DNA from: WVWW01 sp041568335
GTDB taxonomy: Bacteria; Acidobacteriota; Polarisedimenticolia; Polarisedimenticolales; Polarisedimenticolaceae
Direction of reading: 5' to 3'
Assembly: GCA_041568335.1 (NCBI GenBank)
Contig: JBFFZZ010000006.1
Location: forward strand, 1 to 27,654
Length of the DNA: 27,654 nucleotides
The position numbers and the translations under genes were made by a program. The notes under the pieces are model-generated. The model saw only the letters and a program-made list of their open reading frames with translations, did not search any database and was not told the DNA's origin. Shown here one piece after another: positions 15,301 to 25,477 of this stretch; position 1 is the stretch's first letter, and each line of letters begins with the position of its first letter.

Positions 15301-17331
15301 CTACACGTCGATCACGTCGAAGGCGTGGAACTGCATGCTGAAGGCGGCGCGCGCCTGGGTCAGCGACCGCAAGTCGGTGGCGTAGCCGAACATGCGGCTG
15401 AGCGCGGCGTGGGCGCGGATCACGCTGGTGTCGCCGCGGCTGCCGATGTCCAGGATCACGGAACGACGCTGTTTGAGATCGCCGATGACGCCGCCGAGGT
15501 AGTCCTCGGGCGTGGTGACCTCGAGGGCCATGATCGGCTCCAGCCGCTGTGGCTTGCCCGCCGCGACGGCCTTGCGCAGCGCCGCGCCGGCAGCGACCTT
15601 GACACCGACTTCGGGCTGCGCGTCATCGCGATACTCCGCGGATAGGAGCGTGGCGCGAAGATCCACGAGCGGATTACCGCCGGGACCCGCCTCGGCGCCC
15701 TCCTCCAGCCCGGCGATCGCCGCTTCGAGGACCGCGCGGGGGAGCTGCGCCAGCCCCGGCCCGTCGGTCTCGACCTGGACGCCGGTCCCGCGTTCCCGCG
15801 GAGCGACCCTGCACGCGACCTTGCCGTAGAGCTCGGCCTCCTTGAGCTTCCGTTCGAAGACCGCCTCGGCCTCGGCCTCGTCACGGATGGTCTCGCGATA
15901 GACCACGTACGGCTTGCCCACCGAGGCCTCGGCGCCGTACTCGCGGCGCAGCCGGTCGACGATGATCTCGAGGTGCAGCTCACCCATACCCGAGATGAGC
16001 GTCTGACCGGTGTCCTCATCGACCCGCACTCGGAAGGTCGGATCTTCCTGGACCATTTTCTCGAGCGACTGGTCGAGCTTGTCCTTGACCGCCTGGCTCT
16101 TCGGTTCGATCGCGACGGAGATGACCGGCTCGTAGGTATCGATTCGCTCGAGCAGGATCGGGTCGGCGGCGGCGCAGATCGTGTCCCCCGTCGTGGCCTC
16201 CTTGAGCCCGGCGGCCGCGATGATGCTCCCGGGACCCGCCTCATCCAACCGTTGGCGCTTGTGTGAGTGGACGGAGAACAGTCGCGCGACCTTCTCGGTC
16301 TTTCCCGTCCGCGGGTTCCAGACGTCGTCGCCCGCCGCGAGCCGGCCGCTGAAGATGCGCAGATAGATCACACGACGGCCTTCCATCATCGCGATCTTGA
16401 ACACCAACGCGGCGAACGGCGCCTTGACCTCCGGCGCGCGCGTCAGGACGATGGAAGGATCCCGCGGATCGACTCCGCGGACCGGCGGCACATCGTCCGG
16501 CGACGGAAGGAAATCGACCACGGCATCGAGCAACAGGTGGACCCCCTTGTTGCGCAACGCTGTCCCGCAAAAGACCGGGACGATTTTCAACTCGAGGCAG
16601 CCCGTGCGCAGCGCGGCCAACAGCTCGCGTTCGTCGGGCTCCTGTTCATCGAGGAACTTTTCCGCGATGGCGTCATCGAGATCGGCGGCCGCCTCGATCA
16701 GCCGCTCGCGCGCCTGGCGGGCGGTCTCGGCCACCTCGTCGGGGATCGGCGCCCGCCGCCCCTCGTCGTCGAGGTCCCCGCTCAGCAGCACGGCCTCGTT
16801 GCGGATGAGATCCACGACGCCGTGAAAATCGTCTTCGGCGCCGAGCGGGATCTGGAACGGTACCGCCGGAGCGCCGAGTCGATCTCGGATTTGTTGCACG
16901 ACGTCGTCGAAATCGGCGCCGACGCGATCCATCTTGTTGACGAAGACGATTCGCGGGACGTGGAACTTGTCCGCCTGGTGCCACACCGTCTCGGATTGCG
17001 GCTCGACGCCGCCGACGCCGCAAAAAACGATCACGGCGCCGTCAAGGACGCGCAGGCTCCGCTCGACCTCGATCGTGAAATCCACGTGGCCCGGGGTATC
17101 GATCAGATGGATCTCGTGCCCGCGCCAGGGCAGCGTCGTCGCCGCGGCCGTGATCGTGATACCGCGCTCTTTTTCCTGCGGCATCCAGTCCATCTGCGAC
17201 TGTCCGTCGTGGACCTCGCCCACGCGGTGGATCCTCCCCGAGTGATGCAGGAACCGTTCGGTGACGGTCGTCTTCCCGGCGTCGATGTGCGCGACGACAC
17301 CGATATTGCGCAATTTGTCCAGCTTGGCCAT
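15301..17331 (-). CDS. Elongation factor G paralogue (translational GTPase)
   Basis: A 676-residue translational GTPase of the EF-G family. G1 A-H-I-D-A-G-K-T-T is at residues 14-22, R-G-I-T-I at 56-60, D-T-P-G-H at 78-82 and N-K-M-D at 132-135; domains II-V follow in order. It is probably not the housekeeping fusA: no str-operon genes (rpsL, rpsG, tuf) are nearby. The domain IV tip, which in translocating EF-G reads Y-H-x-V-D-S-S-E, is Y-R-D-D-A-Q-P-E (567-574), so the conserved His is missing. EF-G paralogues may act in ribosome recycling or rescue, or be of unknown function. The ATG has only a weak ribosome site. It starts 37 bases after the secreted-protein gene, probably in the same transcript. 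Confidence 0.93.
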   Translation of the reverse strand: MAKLDKLRNIGVVAHIDAGKTTVTERFLHHSGRIHRVGEVHDGQSQMDWMPQEKERGITITAAATTLPWRGHEIHLIDTPGHVDFTIEVERSLRVLDGAVIVFCGVGGVEPQSETVWHQADKFHVPRIVFVNKMDRVGADFDDVVQQIRDRLGAPAVPFQIPLGAEDDFHGVVDLIRNEAVLLSGDLDDEGRRAPIPDEVAETARQARERLIEAAADLDDAIAEKFLDEQEPDERELLAALRTGCLELKIVPVFCGTALRNKGVHLLLDAVVDFLPSPDDVPPVRGVDPRDPSIVLTRAPEVKAPFAALVFKIAMMEGRRVIYLRIFSGRLAAGDDVWNPRTGKTEKVARLFSVHSHKRQRLDEAGPGSIIAAAGLKEATTGDTICAAADPILLERIDTYEPVISVAIEPKSQAVKDKLDQSLEKMVQEDPTFRVRVDEDTGQTLISGMGELHLEIIVDRLRREYGAEASVGKPYVVYRETIRDEAEAEAVFERKLKEAELYGKVACRVAPRERGTGVQVETDGPGLAQLPRAVLEAAIAGLEEGAEAGPGGNPLVDLRATLLSAEYRDDAQPEVGVKVAAGAALRKAVAAGKPQRLEPIMALEVTTPEDYLGGVIGDLKQRRSVILDIGSRGDTSVIRAHAALSRMFGYATDLRSLTQARAAFSMQFHAFDVIDV

Positions 17332-17368
17332 GGCAGCCGAAAGAATAGCGGAGGCCGGTCGGGGCGTG

Positions 17369-18319
17369 CTACGGCAACCGGTGACCCGCGTGCGTCCGGA
17401 TCCGGTCGACACGACGGTCGTCCACCGCATTCTGCTCGGCGGATGCGGGGGCGGATGGTGTTGTCAGGAGGACCTGCTCGATTTGATCGCGGACGGTCAG
17501 CTCGCCGACCCAGGACTTGTCGGTCCAGGGCTGGACGGTCGCGAGGCTCCAGCCGTCGTCTTGGTGGACCGAGGCCGAGATCGTCTCGTCGCTGCTCTTC
17601 CAGTCGATCCACATCTGGCCGCCGCGAACGTGAACGATCGGGTCGAGCCGGTTGCTTCGGGACGTCACGGCGACGATCTCGATCGGGACGTAGGTCCCGA
17701 GCGTGTCCAAGGAGTGAGGCGCGAAGACGATCTCCTGGCCCGGGCCGTCGGTGCGGTCGCGCTCGTAAGTCACCACCAGGCTGCGTTCCCAGACGGCCAC
17801 GGAAGGACGCCGCCCGGTGCCGACGTGGATCGGCATGCCCCAAGTGTTGCGGGTGCGCTTGACGGCCATGATCCGGCTACCCGGGTCGTCCTCCCACCAG
17901 GTCAGGTAAACGTTGTTTCGATCGTCGACGTAGACCCGCGGATCGACCTCGTCGGCACTCGATGCCGTGATGAACTCGATCCTTCGATGCCAGTCCCTGT
18001 TGCGCCACTCGTTGAACGCGATGTCGTGGTCGTTGCCGGCATCAAAAGCCCAGGTCAGGAAGGGTTCCTCGGTGCGACGGTCGAACTCGAACATCGGCCG
18101 ACCGTCGTCGCGGTAGCCGTTGCGAGTCGTGTCGGGAGCGGAGGGGTCGGCGGTCAATGGAATGTAGTGGCACTGCGGGATCGGGTCGGGATTCTCGATG
18201 ATCGACAGGATCAGGTCGAAGAGGTCGAGCTCGCCGTACGCCTCCTCGTTGCTCGCCCAAAGCAGCTGGGCTGCCGACAGGCCGAGCACAATGAGGATGC
18301 CGATTTGTATCCGCTTCAT
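17369..18319 (-). CDS. Secreted protein, possible sialidase-like beta-propeller
   Basis: A 316-residue exported protein with an N-terminal signal peptide (M-K-R-I-Q-I-G-I-L-I-V-L-G-L..., cleavage likely near residue 22). The body repeats a pattern such as D-P-R-V-Y-V-D-D-R-N-N-V-Y-L-T-W-W, P-S-V-A-V-W-E-R-S-L-V-V-T-Y and D-P-I-V-H-V-R-G-G-Q-M-W-I-D-W, like the blades of BNR/sialidase propellers, but I cannot assign an enzyme. The ATG overlaps the stop of the HTH-TPR regulator gene (ATGA) and has AGGAAA upstream, so its translation is coupled to that of the regulator. The C-terminal 30 residues are basic and unlike the rest. Function unknown. Confidence 0.85.
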   Translation of the reverse strand: MKRIQIGILIVLGLSAAQLLWASNEEAYGELDLFDLILSIIENPDPIPQCHYIPLTADPSAPDTTRNGYRDDGRPMFEFDRRTEEPFLTWAFDAGNDHDIAFNEWRNRDWHRRIEFITASSADEVDPRVYVDDRNNVYLTWWEDDPGSRIMAVKRTRNTWGMPIHVGTGRRPSVAVWERSLVVTYERDRTDGPGQEIVFAPHSLDTLGTYVPIEIVAVTSRSNRLDPIVHVRGGQMWIDWKSSDETISASVHQDDGWSLATVQPWTDKSWVGELTVRDQIEQVLLTTPSAPASAEQNAVDDRRVDRIRTHAGHRLP

Positions 18320-19635
18320 GGCTGTTTCCTATCCTGGCTCGCGGTCGCTCGCATCACCGTTTGTTTGAATTCCAGAACTTCTTCGATACCCTCGTGCCGG
18401 TCGAGCTGCAGGAACAGCTTGCGCACGTAGGCCAGACGATGCCGGTCGTTCCGTTCGGGGTCTCTCAGTTTCACCACCCGGTGGCGCAACCACTCAGCGC
18501 GGAACACGGTCAACCGGTTGTCCAGCGGCTTCGCCAGACGGAGTGCCGCCTTGGCGTAGTTGTCGGCTTCGTCATAACGCTTTTCCTGCAGCGCGATCTT
18601 GCCCAACTCGACGAGCCAGCTGGCCTCGAGCGCCGCCTGTCCTTCCTGCCGGGCCAGCTCGACGGCCCGGCGGACCCAGGTTCGCGCCTCGGCGAGCTGC
18701 CCCAGCCCCATCCAGCACGCGCCGATGTTGCCCTCGATGTGGGTTTGGTGCTTTCGATCGTTGGCCTTCACGGCGCGCGCGCGCGCCTCGAGGTAGGCCT
18801 GGCGCGCCTCTTCGTATTGGCCGGCCAGGAACAGCGCACTCGCTTTGACGACCCAAGCCCAACCCTGTGTTCTGAGATCGGCCTCGGGCGACAGCTCGAT
18901 GGCCCGCTGGGCGGCATCGTCGGCCAGCGGTAGGAGGCCCCGGTCGCAGTGCAGTCCGGCGAGCACGATATAACCGTCGGCCTGGATCGCCGGGTGGCCG
19001 ACGGCGAGTCCGATCGCGCGCTCGGCGGTCGCCGTTGCCGCCGTGATCGCACCGGTCCGGCGCAACGCCGCGGCGCGCCGCACTTCCAGCCGCGCCAGGG
19101 TCTCCTGGGTGGCCGCGTTTTGCTTTTCTTCCAGTGCAATCATCTCGAGCAATGCGTCGTAAACCGAAAGGGCCTCGCGGAACTCTCCGCTCCAGAAGTG
19201 CTTCGAAGCTTTCTCTTCCAACTCCTCGAACGACAACCCCGTCACGTCGATCGGAACGATCGTCGCCAACCGAACCCGTTCGATCAACTCCCGCGGGTCC
19301 ACGTACAAGACGTTGGAGAGGGCCAGCATGGCTTCCATCCCGGGGAAGTTCTGTCCGCGCTCGATCGCACTGATCGCCGCCCGCGACAACTGCCACGGCG
19401 AATCCTTCGTCATTTCCGCGACCTGTTCCTGGGTCAACCGCTGTGCGGTACGCGTCGCGCGAAGGAAGTTGCCGATCGCTCGTTGAGCGGCGAAGGCCGT
19501 GTCCGTCCCACCCGTATTGTGGGAAGGTCGATCGGATTTGCCCGTCGGCGCAGGAGGATTCACGCCAGTTTTCTGGCGATCATGCAGATCCCCCCTGGAC
19601 ACACCGTTCTCGTCGGTGGGCCGATCGTGGCTCAA
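18316..19635 (-). CDS. Xre-type HTH transcriptional regulator with C-terminal TPR repeats
   Basis: A 439-residue regulator. After a polar N-terminal stretch of about 50 residues, an Xre-family helix-turn-helix occupies about residues 53-117 (L-T-Q-E-Q-V-A-E-M ... S-R-A-A-I-S-A-I-E-R-G-Q). From about residue 139 onward the protein is made of alpha-helical TPR-like repeats (for example G-E-F-R-E-A-L-S-V-Y-D-A-L-L and G-Q-Y-E-E-A-R-Q-A-Y-L-E-A-R). HTH-TPR proteins of Gram-positive bacteria (Rgg/PlcR type) bind peptides, but this one is not clearly in that family. The start is a TTG at 19635 with GGGAG eight bases upstream. The secreted-protein gene overlaps its stop, and a TPR lipoprotein gene is divergent across 158 bases. 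Confidence 0.88.
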   Translation of the reverse strand: MSHDRPTDENGVSRGDLHDRQKTGVNPPAPTGKSDRPSHNTGGTDTAFAAQRAIGNFLRATRTAQRLTQEQVAEMTKDSPWQLSRAAISAIERGQNFPGMEAMLALSNVLYVDPRELIERVRLATIVPIDVTGLSFEELEEKASKHFWSGEFREALSVYDALLEMIALEEKQNAATQETLARLEVRRAAALRRTGAITAATATAERAIGLAVGHPAIQADGYIVLAGLHCDRGLLPLADDAAQRAIELSPEADLRTQGWAWVVKASALFLAGQYEEARQAYLEARARAVKANDRKHQTHIEGNIGACWMGLGQLAEARTWVRRAVELARQEGQAALEASWLVELGKIALQEKRYDEADNYAKAALRLAKPLDNRLTVFRAEWLRHRVVKLRDPERNDRHRLAYVRKLFLQLDRHEGIEEVLEFKQTVMRATASQDRKQP

Positions 19636-19793
19636 CGTGGAATCTCCCAGGCGCCGGGCTCAACCCCCTCGATAAGCCTGGCTCTTAAGAGGCAACTGCC
19701 GTCTGCAACCGTAGATTTCAGACGTGCCTAGCGAATGATACCCTGAAGATCGGGCGGATAACGGGATTTTCTCAGTCCGGAACGGGTGTTCCC

Positions 19794-20732
19794 ATGGTCT
19801 CGCAGCGCGGTCGATCGTTGGTGTGGGTCGGCGTGGCGATCGTCGTCGCCCTGGTTCCAGCAGGCTGTTCGGAAGCGCGCGATCCAGAAAAACCCGAAAA
19901 AGACGGGAATCCAGAGACCCGATCGTCCCAGCCGGCGGGGGACGTGCCACCGGCCGGCGATACCGGACCGACCTCCGTGCTGACCCGTGAGGAGCTCGAG
20001 CGGTTGTCGGTGGAGGCCGAAAAAAAAATCGCCCCGCTCCGCCTGGCGGTCGAGGCCGACCCCGGCAACGCCGAGAAGCAACGCGCGCTAGGCCGCGCCC
20101 TGCACGAGGCCGGCTACCAGCAGGAGGCGGTCGTGCACCTGGAACGTGCCGCGGAGCTGGCGCCCGGCGTTCGAACGCTACTCGACCTGACCGTCGGCTA
20201 CAGCGGCGCCGCACGACTCGAGGATGCCGAACGAACCTCCGAACGGCTGCTCGAACTGGCACCCGACTTTTCGATCCCGCTGCACAACCTGGGCACGCTC
20301 GCGCACCGGCGCGGCGAGTACGACAAGGCCATCGGCTACTTCAACCGGGCGCTCGAGAAGGAACCGGAGTACCTGCTCGCGCGTTTGCACCTCGGGGACT
20401 CGCTTCGATCTTCGGGGCGGCTCCAGGAGGCGTACCGCGCGTACGAGAGCGTCCTCGAGCTCGAGCCGCAGAACCCCCGGGAGGCCAATAGCTACATCGA
20501 CGCCTTCTACAAGCTGGCGGCGCTGGACGTGAGGATGGGCGCGCACCAACGCGCGGCCCAGATGTTGTCCGAGCTGATCAAGCTGGCACCCAAGCACAAC
20601 CGCGCGCACTACGCCTACGGACAGGTGATGCTGCACCTGGGCCGACCGGAAGAAGCGCAGCAGGCGTTCGACAAGCACGTCGAGATCTTGGCGTCGGAAG
20701 AGCTCCGGAGCCCCGTCGCGATGGGCGACTGA
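19794..20732 (+). CDS. TPR-repeat lipoprotein
   Basis: A 312-residue protein with a signal peptide ending in a lipobox-like V-P-A-G-C (Cys25; Pro at -3 is unusual), then a Pro/Asp-rich linker and about six TPR repeats from about residue 78 to the end (G-E-Y-D-K-A-I-G-Y-F-N-R-A-L and G-R-L-Q-E-A-Y-R-A-Y-E-S-V-L are typical). It probably sits in the periplasm or at an inner membrane leaflet and binds partner proteins. The ATG has no strong ribosome site. The FG-GAP/ASPIC gene follows after six bases, so the two are almost certainly one transcript. Physical partnership with the ASPIC protein is an inference from position. Confidence 0.88.
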   Translation: MVSQRGRSLVWVGVAIVVALVPAGCSEARDPEKPEKDGNPETRSSQPAGDVPPAGDTGPTSVLTREELERLSVEAEKKIAPLRLAVEADPGNAEKQRALGRALHEAGYQQEAVVHLERAAELAPGVRTLLDLTVGYSGAARLEDAERTSERLLELAPDFSIPLHNLGTLAHRRGEYDKAIGYFNRALEKEPEYLLARLHLGDSLRSSGRLQEAYRAYESVLELEPQNPREANSYIDAFYKLAALDVRMGAHQRAAQMLSELIKLAPKHNRAHYAYGQVMLHLGRPEEAQQAFDKHVEILASEELRSPVAMGD

Positions 20733-20738
20733 AGGTTC

Positions 20739-22421
<1,683 letters not shown>

Positions 22422-22536
22422 GCGCCAAACAAGCTGTTTATTGAATTCCGGGGCTTTCTTGCTCTTTGTGGCCAAACGCCTCATCTTTGTTGCAGTCCGA
22501 TCTACCGACCCGAAGCACGGGAAATCGAGGAGTGCA

Positions 22537-23235
22537 ATGAGAAAGCTAGGGATTCTTGCGGCGAGCCTTGCGCTCGTGGGCGCGACCGCGGTCGAGGCCG
22601 CGGGACCGATCGACGGAGAGATCGGCGCGATCTACTGGAACAGCGAGTTCGACTCACGCGGCGTGGCCGCCCTGGCCTCGGACTCGGGCTCCCCCGGCTT
22701 CCGCGGGCAGCTCTGGTTGTTCAACAAGTACGGTCTCAAGGCGGGCATGTACCGCACGGACCTCGACGACTTCGCCGCCATCGCGACCTCCGACTACACC
22801 AGCGTCGATCTGATGTGGCGGCCGTTTTCTCCGACGCAGAACAACTTCATCGCCGTCGGCCTGGGCTGGCAGGAGATGGATCTCAACACGATCGGGCTCC
22901 AGGGCGACACGAGCGGCGTGCGCATCAATGTGGACGGCCGGGTCGGCTTCGGCAAGATCCTGTTCGCCTACGGCGAAGCCTCGTATCTTCCTGCGCTCAG
23001 CGACGCAACCGCCTCGACGCCCGGCTTCGGCCAGTTCGAGAGCATGACGGGCTACGAGTACGAGCTGGGCGTCTCGGTGAAGACCTTCCCGTTCCTGCAA
23101 TTCCGCGCCGGCTACCGGATGCAAAGCGTCGACTTCAACCAGACCGGGCTGGATCCCCTGCTCGGCTTCGGCACCTCGATGGAGGGCACCGCCGAGTCCT
23201 CCGGCTTGCTGGCCGGCATGACGTTCAACTTCTAG
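22537..23235 (+). CDS. Small outer-membrane beta-barrel protein
   Basis: A 232-residue exported protein with a signal peptide (M-R-K-L-G-I-L-A-A-S-L..., probable cleavage after V-E-A-A). The body shows amphipathic alternation typical of beta-strands (for example V-D-L-M-W-R-P, F-I-A-V-G-L-G-W and L-Q-F-R-A-G-Y-R-M) and ends in aromatic Phe (T-F-N-F), the C-terminal signature for insertion by the BAM complex. It would form a barrel of about eight to ten strands. No specific family is recognised. The ATG has GAGGAG four bases upstream, and a strong terminator follows the stop. Confidence 0.85.
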   Translation: MRKLGILAASLALVGATAVEAAGPIDGEIGAIYWNSEFDSRGVAALASDSGSPGFRGQLWLFNKYGLKAGMYRTDLDDFAAIATSDYTSVDLMWRPFSPTQNNFIAVGLGWQEMDLNTIGLQGDTSGVRINVDGRVGFGKILFAYGEASYLPALSDATASTPGFGQFESMTGYEYELGVSVKTFPFLQFRAGYRMQSVDFNQTGLDPLLGFGTSMEGTAESSGLLAGMTFNF

Positions 23236-23259
23236 CCACCATCACGGTCCATTCAAGAG

Positions 23260-23286
23260 GGCGCCCTGTTCGGGCGCCTTTTTTTT
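23260..23286 (+). terminator. Rho-independent terminator after the beta-barrel gene
   Basis: A 7-bp GC stem GGCGCCC / GGGCGCC (23260-23266 and 23272-23278) with a five-base loop is followed by eight T residues. This is a textbook terminator, 24 bases after the stop codon. Confidence 0.95.
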
Positions 23287-23287
23287 G

Positions 23288-23294
23288 TAATAAT
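23288..23294 (+). promoter_or_regulatory. Candidate -10 element for the ttcA-like gene
   Basis: TAATAAT follows directly after the terminator T-tract and 25 bases before the chosen ATG at 23320. It would place transcription start near 23300 and leave a leader carrying GAGG. The -35 position falls in the terminator. Weak support. Confidence 0.3.
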
Positions 23295-23319
23295 GCGGGG
23301 TTCCCCTTCAGAGGACGCG

Positions 23320-24144
23320 ATGCTGGAGTTGACGCCAACGGGCCCGAACCGGACGGCCGAGCGAGTGGGCCAACGGCTGTCGCGCACGATGCTGCGCACC
23401 GTCGGGGAGTGGAACCTGATCCGCGGAGGCGACCGGATCCTCGTCGCGGTCAGTGGCGGCAAGGACAGCTACACGCTGCTCGATCTGTTGTGGCGCGCGC
23501 GGCGAAAGGCGCCGGTGAAGTTCGAGCTGGTGGCCTATCACCTGGATCAGGGGCAACCGGGCTACGACGGCGGGCCGTTGCGCGCGTGGCTCGAATCGTT
23601 CGGCGCCCCATTCGAGATCGATCGCGTGGATACTTACGGCGCGGTCATCGAGGATGCCACGGAGAACCCGGGCAAGACCTACTGCCGGTTGTGCTCGCGG
23701 CTTCGGCGCGGTGTCCTCTACACGGCCGCGGAGCGGCTCGGTTGTAACAAGATCGCGCTGGGCCACCACCGTGACGATGCGCTGGAGACCTTGCTGCTCA
23801 ACCTGTTCTACTCCGGTCGCTTGCAGGCGATGCCGGCGATCTACACGACGAACGACGGCCGGTTCGAGGTCCTGCGCCCGCTGATCGAATGTGGCGAAGC
23901 CTCGATCGCTCGGCACGCACGGCAGCGCGGTTTCCCGATCCTCCCGTGCAACCTGTGCGGGTCGCAGAGCGATCTCAAGCGCGTGGAGATCAAGCGGTTG
24001 CTGGTCGAGCTGGAACAGCGCATCCCGGACGTGCGCCAGGTCATGACGGCCGCGTTGAAGAACGTGCGGCCGAGCCATCTGCTGGACGCCGAGGTCGCCG
24101 AGGCCTGGCTCAGTCAGGCGTCGCGTTATCCCGCGCGCCGCTGA
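23320..24144 (+). CDS. ttcA: tRNA 2-thiocytidine biosynthesis protein TtcA-like
   Basis: A PP-loop ATP pyrophosphatase of the TtcA/TtuA family; TtcA adds sulfur to cytidine 32 of tRNAs using a [4Fe-4S] cluster and ATP. The 274-residue protein has S-G-G-K-D-S at 45-50, C122-x2-C125 in Y-C-R-L-C-S-R-L-R-R-G, G-H-H-R-D-D-A-L-E-T, and C210-x2-C213, so cluster-binding cysteines are present. The start is the ATG at 23320 because GAGG lies six bases upstream; an in-frame ATG at 23293 directly follows the terminator T-tract and lacks a ribosome site. Distinguishing TtcA (s2C32) from related TtuA-like enzymes from sequence alone is uncertain, though the C-x2-C / C-x2-C layout and lack of N-terminal zinc finger fit TtcA. 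A DUF488 gene follows after three bases. Confidence 0.9.
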   Translation: MLELTPTGPNRTAERVGQRLSRTMLRTVGEWNLIRGGDRILVAVSGGKDSYTLLDLLWRARRKAPVKFELVAYHLDQGQPGYDGGPLRAWLESFGAPFEIDRVDTYGAVIEDATENPGKTYCRLCSRLRRGVLYTAAERLGCNKIALGHHRDDALETLLLNLFYSGRLQAMPAIYTTNDGRFEVLRPLIECGEASIARHARQRGFPILPCNLCGSQSDLKRVEIKRLLVELEQRIPDVRQVMTAALKNVRPSHLLDAEVAEAWLSQASRYPARR

Positions 24145-24147
24145 TCG

Positions 24148-24672
24148 ATGGGGATCCGCGTCTGGACAGTCGGGCACTCCAACCGAACCATCGACGAGCT
24201 GATCGCGATCCTCGGCACGGTTCCGATCCGGCGTGTCGCGGATGTGCGGACGCTGCCACGCTCGCGCCGCAACCCGCAGTTCGATCGGGATGCGCTGGCC
24301 TGGGAGCTGGAACGAGCCGGCATCGATTACAGCCACGCGCCCGAGCTGGGCGGCCTGCGGCAACCTCTCCCGGACTCGATCAACCGGGCGTTGAAACAGG
24401 ACGGGTTCCGCGGTTACGCCGATCACATGCAGTCGGCCGCGTTTCGCGAGGGTGTCGAACGGTTGATCGCGGCGGCCGCGATCGAGGCGACGACGGTCCT
24501 CTGCGCGGAAGCCTCCCCGCAGCACTGCCACCGCAGCCTACTGGCCGATAGCCTGCTCGTTCGCGAGGTCGACGTGGTGCATCTGCTCGATACCCTGCGC
24601 ACGGAGCCGCACCGCCTCAGCCCCTTGGCACGGGTCCGCGACAAAGCGGTGACCTATCCGGGGCTGCTCTGA
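24148..24672 (+). CDS. DUF488 family protein
   Basis: A 174-residue cytoplasmic protein of the DUF488 family, whose function is not established. Family marks are the N-terminal T-V-G-H-S-N-R, D-V-R-T-L-P-R-S-R-R-N-P-Q-F and the C-terminal L-C-A-E-A-S-P-Q-H-C-H-R-S motif with conserved Cys and His. It begins three bases after the ttcA-like gene, so it is in the same transcript; no clear ribosome site is visible, and translation may depend on coupling. Its last 19 bases overlap the end of the convergent HAD gene. Confidence 0.9.
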   Translation: MGIRVWTVGHSNRTIDELIAILGTVPIRRVADVRTLPRSRRNPQFDRDALAWELERAGIDYSHAPELGGLRQPLPDSINRALKQDGFRGYADHMQSAAFREGVERLIAAAAIEATTVLCAEASPQHCHRSLLADSLLVREVDVVHLLDTLRTEPHRLSPLARVRDKAVTYPGLL

Positions 24673-25334
24673 CAGAGTTGGTCGGCCAGGCCGGCCAGGT
24701 CGGCCACTTCATAATCCGGCTTGCCGGTTTCGCCGGGGGCCTCATCGTTGCGGTTGACCCATGCGCGTGGAATCCCCAGTACCGTCGCGGGAACGATGTC
24801 GTGGAACCAGCTCTGCGCGGCGTGCAGCCAGCTGTCTCCGCCGATCGTCTCGCGCGCGGTCAGAAAATGAGCGTGCGCGGGTTTGTAGGAGCGGACCTGC
24901 TGCGCGGTGACGACCAACTCGAAGCCGCAGTCGAACTGTCGCATCGTCGCGCAGAGAAGGTCGTCGTCGACGTTGGACAGGATCCCCAGCCGGTGGCCCG
25001 CCTCACGCAGCCGCGACAAAGCGGCGTTGGTATCCTCGAAGACGCGCCAACCGGGCAGGCTCTCGGGCAGGAACCGCGCCCTGGGATGATCGATGGTCCA
25101 GCCGAAACGTAGGGCCATGCGCTTGGCGGTTTCCGTCAGCACGTCGCGGTAGGTGCGGAAACCTTCGCCCTGGACCTGTGGCTCGACCTCGCGATGCGCG
25201 GCGAGGATCTCTTCACGGCCCAGCCGGACGCCGTCCTCCGCGGCGGCTTCCATGAAGGCGGTGCTGATGCCGCCCTCCCAGTCGACGAGCGTTCCGTAGC
25301 AGTCGAACGTGATGATGTCGAAGGATCGGTCCAT
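24654..25334 (-). CDS. HAD-superfamily hydrolase, haloacid dehalogenase type II-like
   Basis: A HAD-superfamily hydrolase of about 226 residues. Motif I is F-D-C-Y-G-T-L-V-D-W with the nucleophile Asp11, motif II is L-S-N-V, and the motif III lysine is in S-Y-K-P-A-H. It is closest in form to haloacid dehalogenase type II, but the third-motif region reads A-Q-S-W-F-H-D-I rather than S-S-N-A-W-D, so the substrate is uncertain and dehalogenation is doubtful. The ATG at 25334 puts motif I at the usual distance from the N-terminus; an in-frame ATG at 25367 would add 11 residues. Neither has a clear ribosome site. It ends within the DUF488 gene on the other strand. Confidence 0.85.
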   Translation of the reverse strand: MDRSFDIITFDCYGTLVDWEGGISTAFMEAAAEDGVRLGREEILAAHREVEPQVQGEGFRTYRDVLTETAKRMALRFGWTIDHPRARFLPESLPGWRVFEDTNAALSRLREAGHRLGILSNVDDDLLCATMRQFDCGFELVVTAQQVRSYKPAHAHFLTARETIGGDSWLHAAQSWFHDIVPATVLGIPRAWVNRNDEAPGETGKPDYEVADLAGLADQLCQSSPG

Positions 25335-25477
25335 TTCGGACGAGGTTAGCTTTTCGTCGCGAGGCATCGCAACCGGGGAGTTTTCGAACGATCACGGTTT
25401 CGTCATCGACCACCGAGTGACCGGGCATTAGGTTCTTCGGGACGGCCCGAAACGGGTTGCTCGTGGAGGTACGGCAG

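Noticed and set aside
22427..22439. AAACA-AGC-TGTTT as a terminator after the ASPIC gene
   Set aside because: Only five weak pairs and no T-tract; too little for a terminator.
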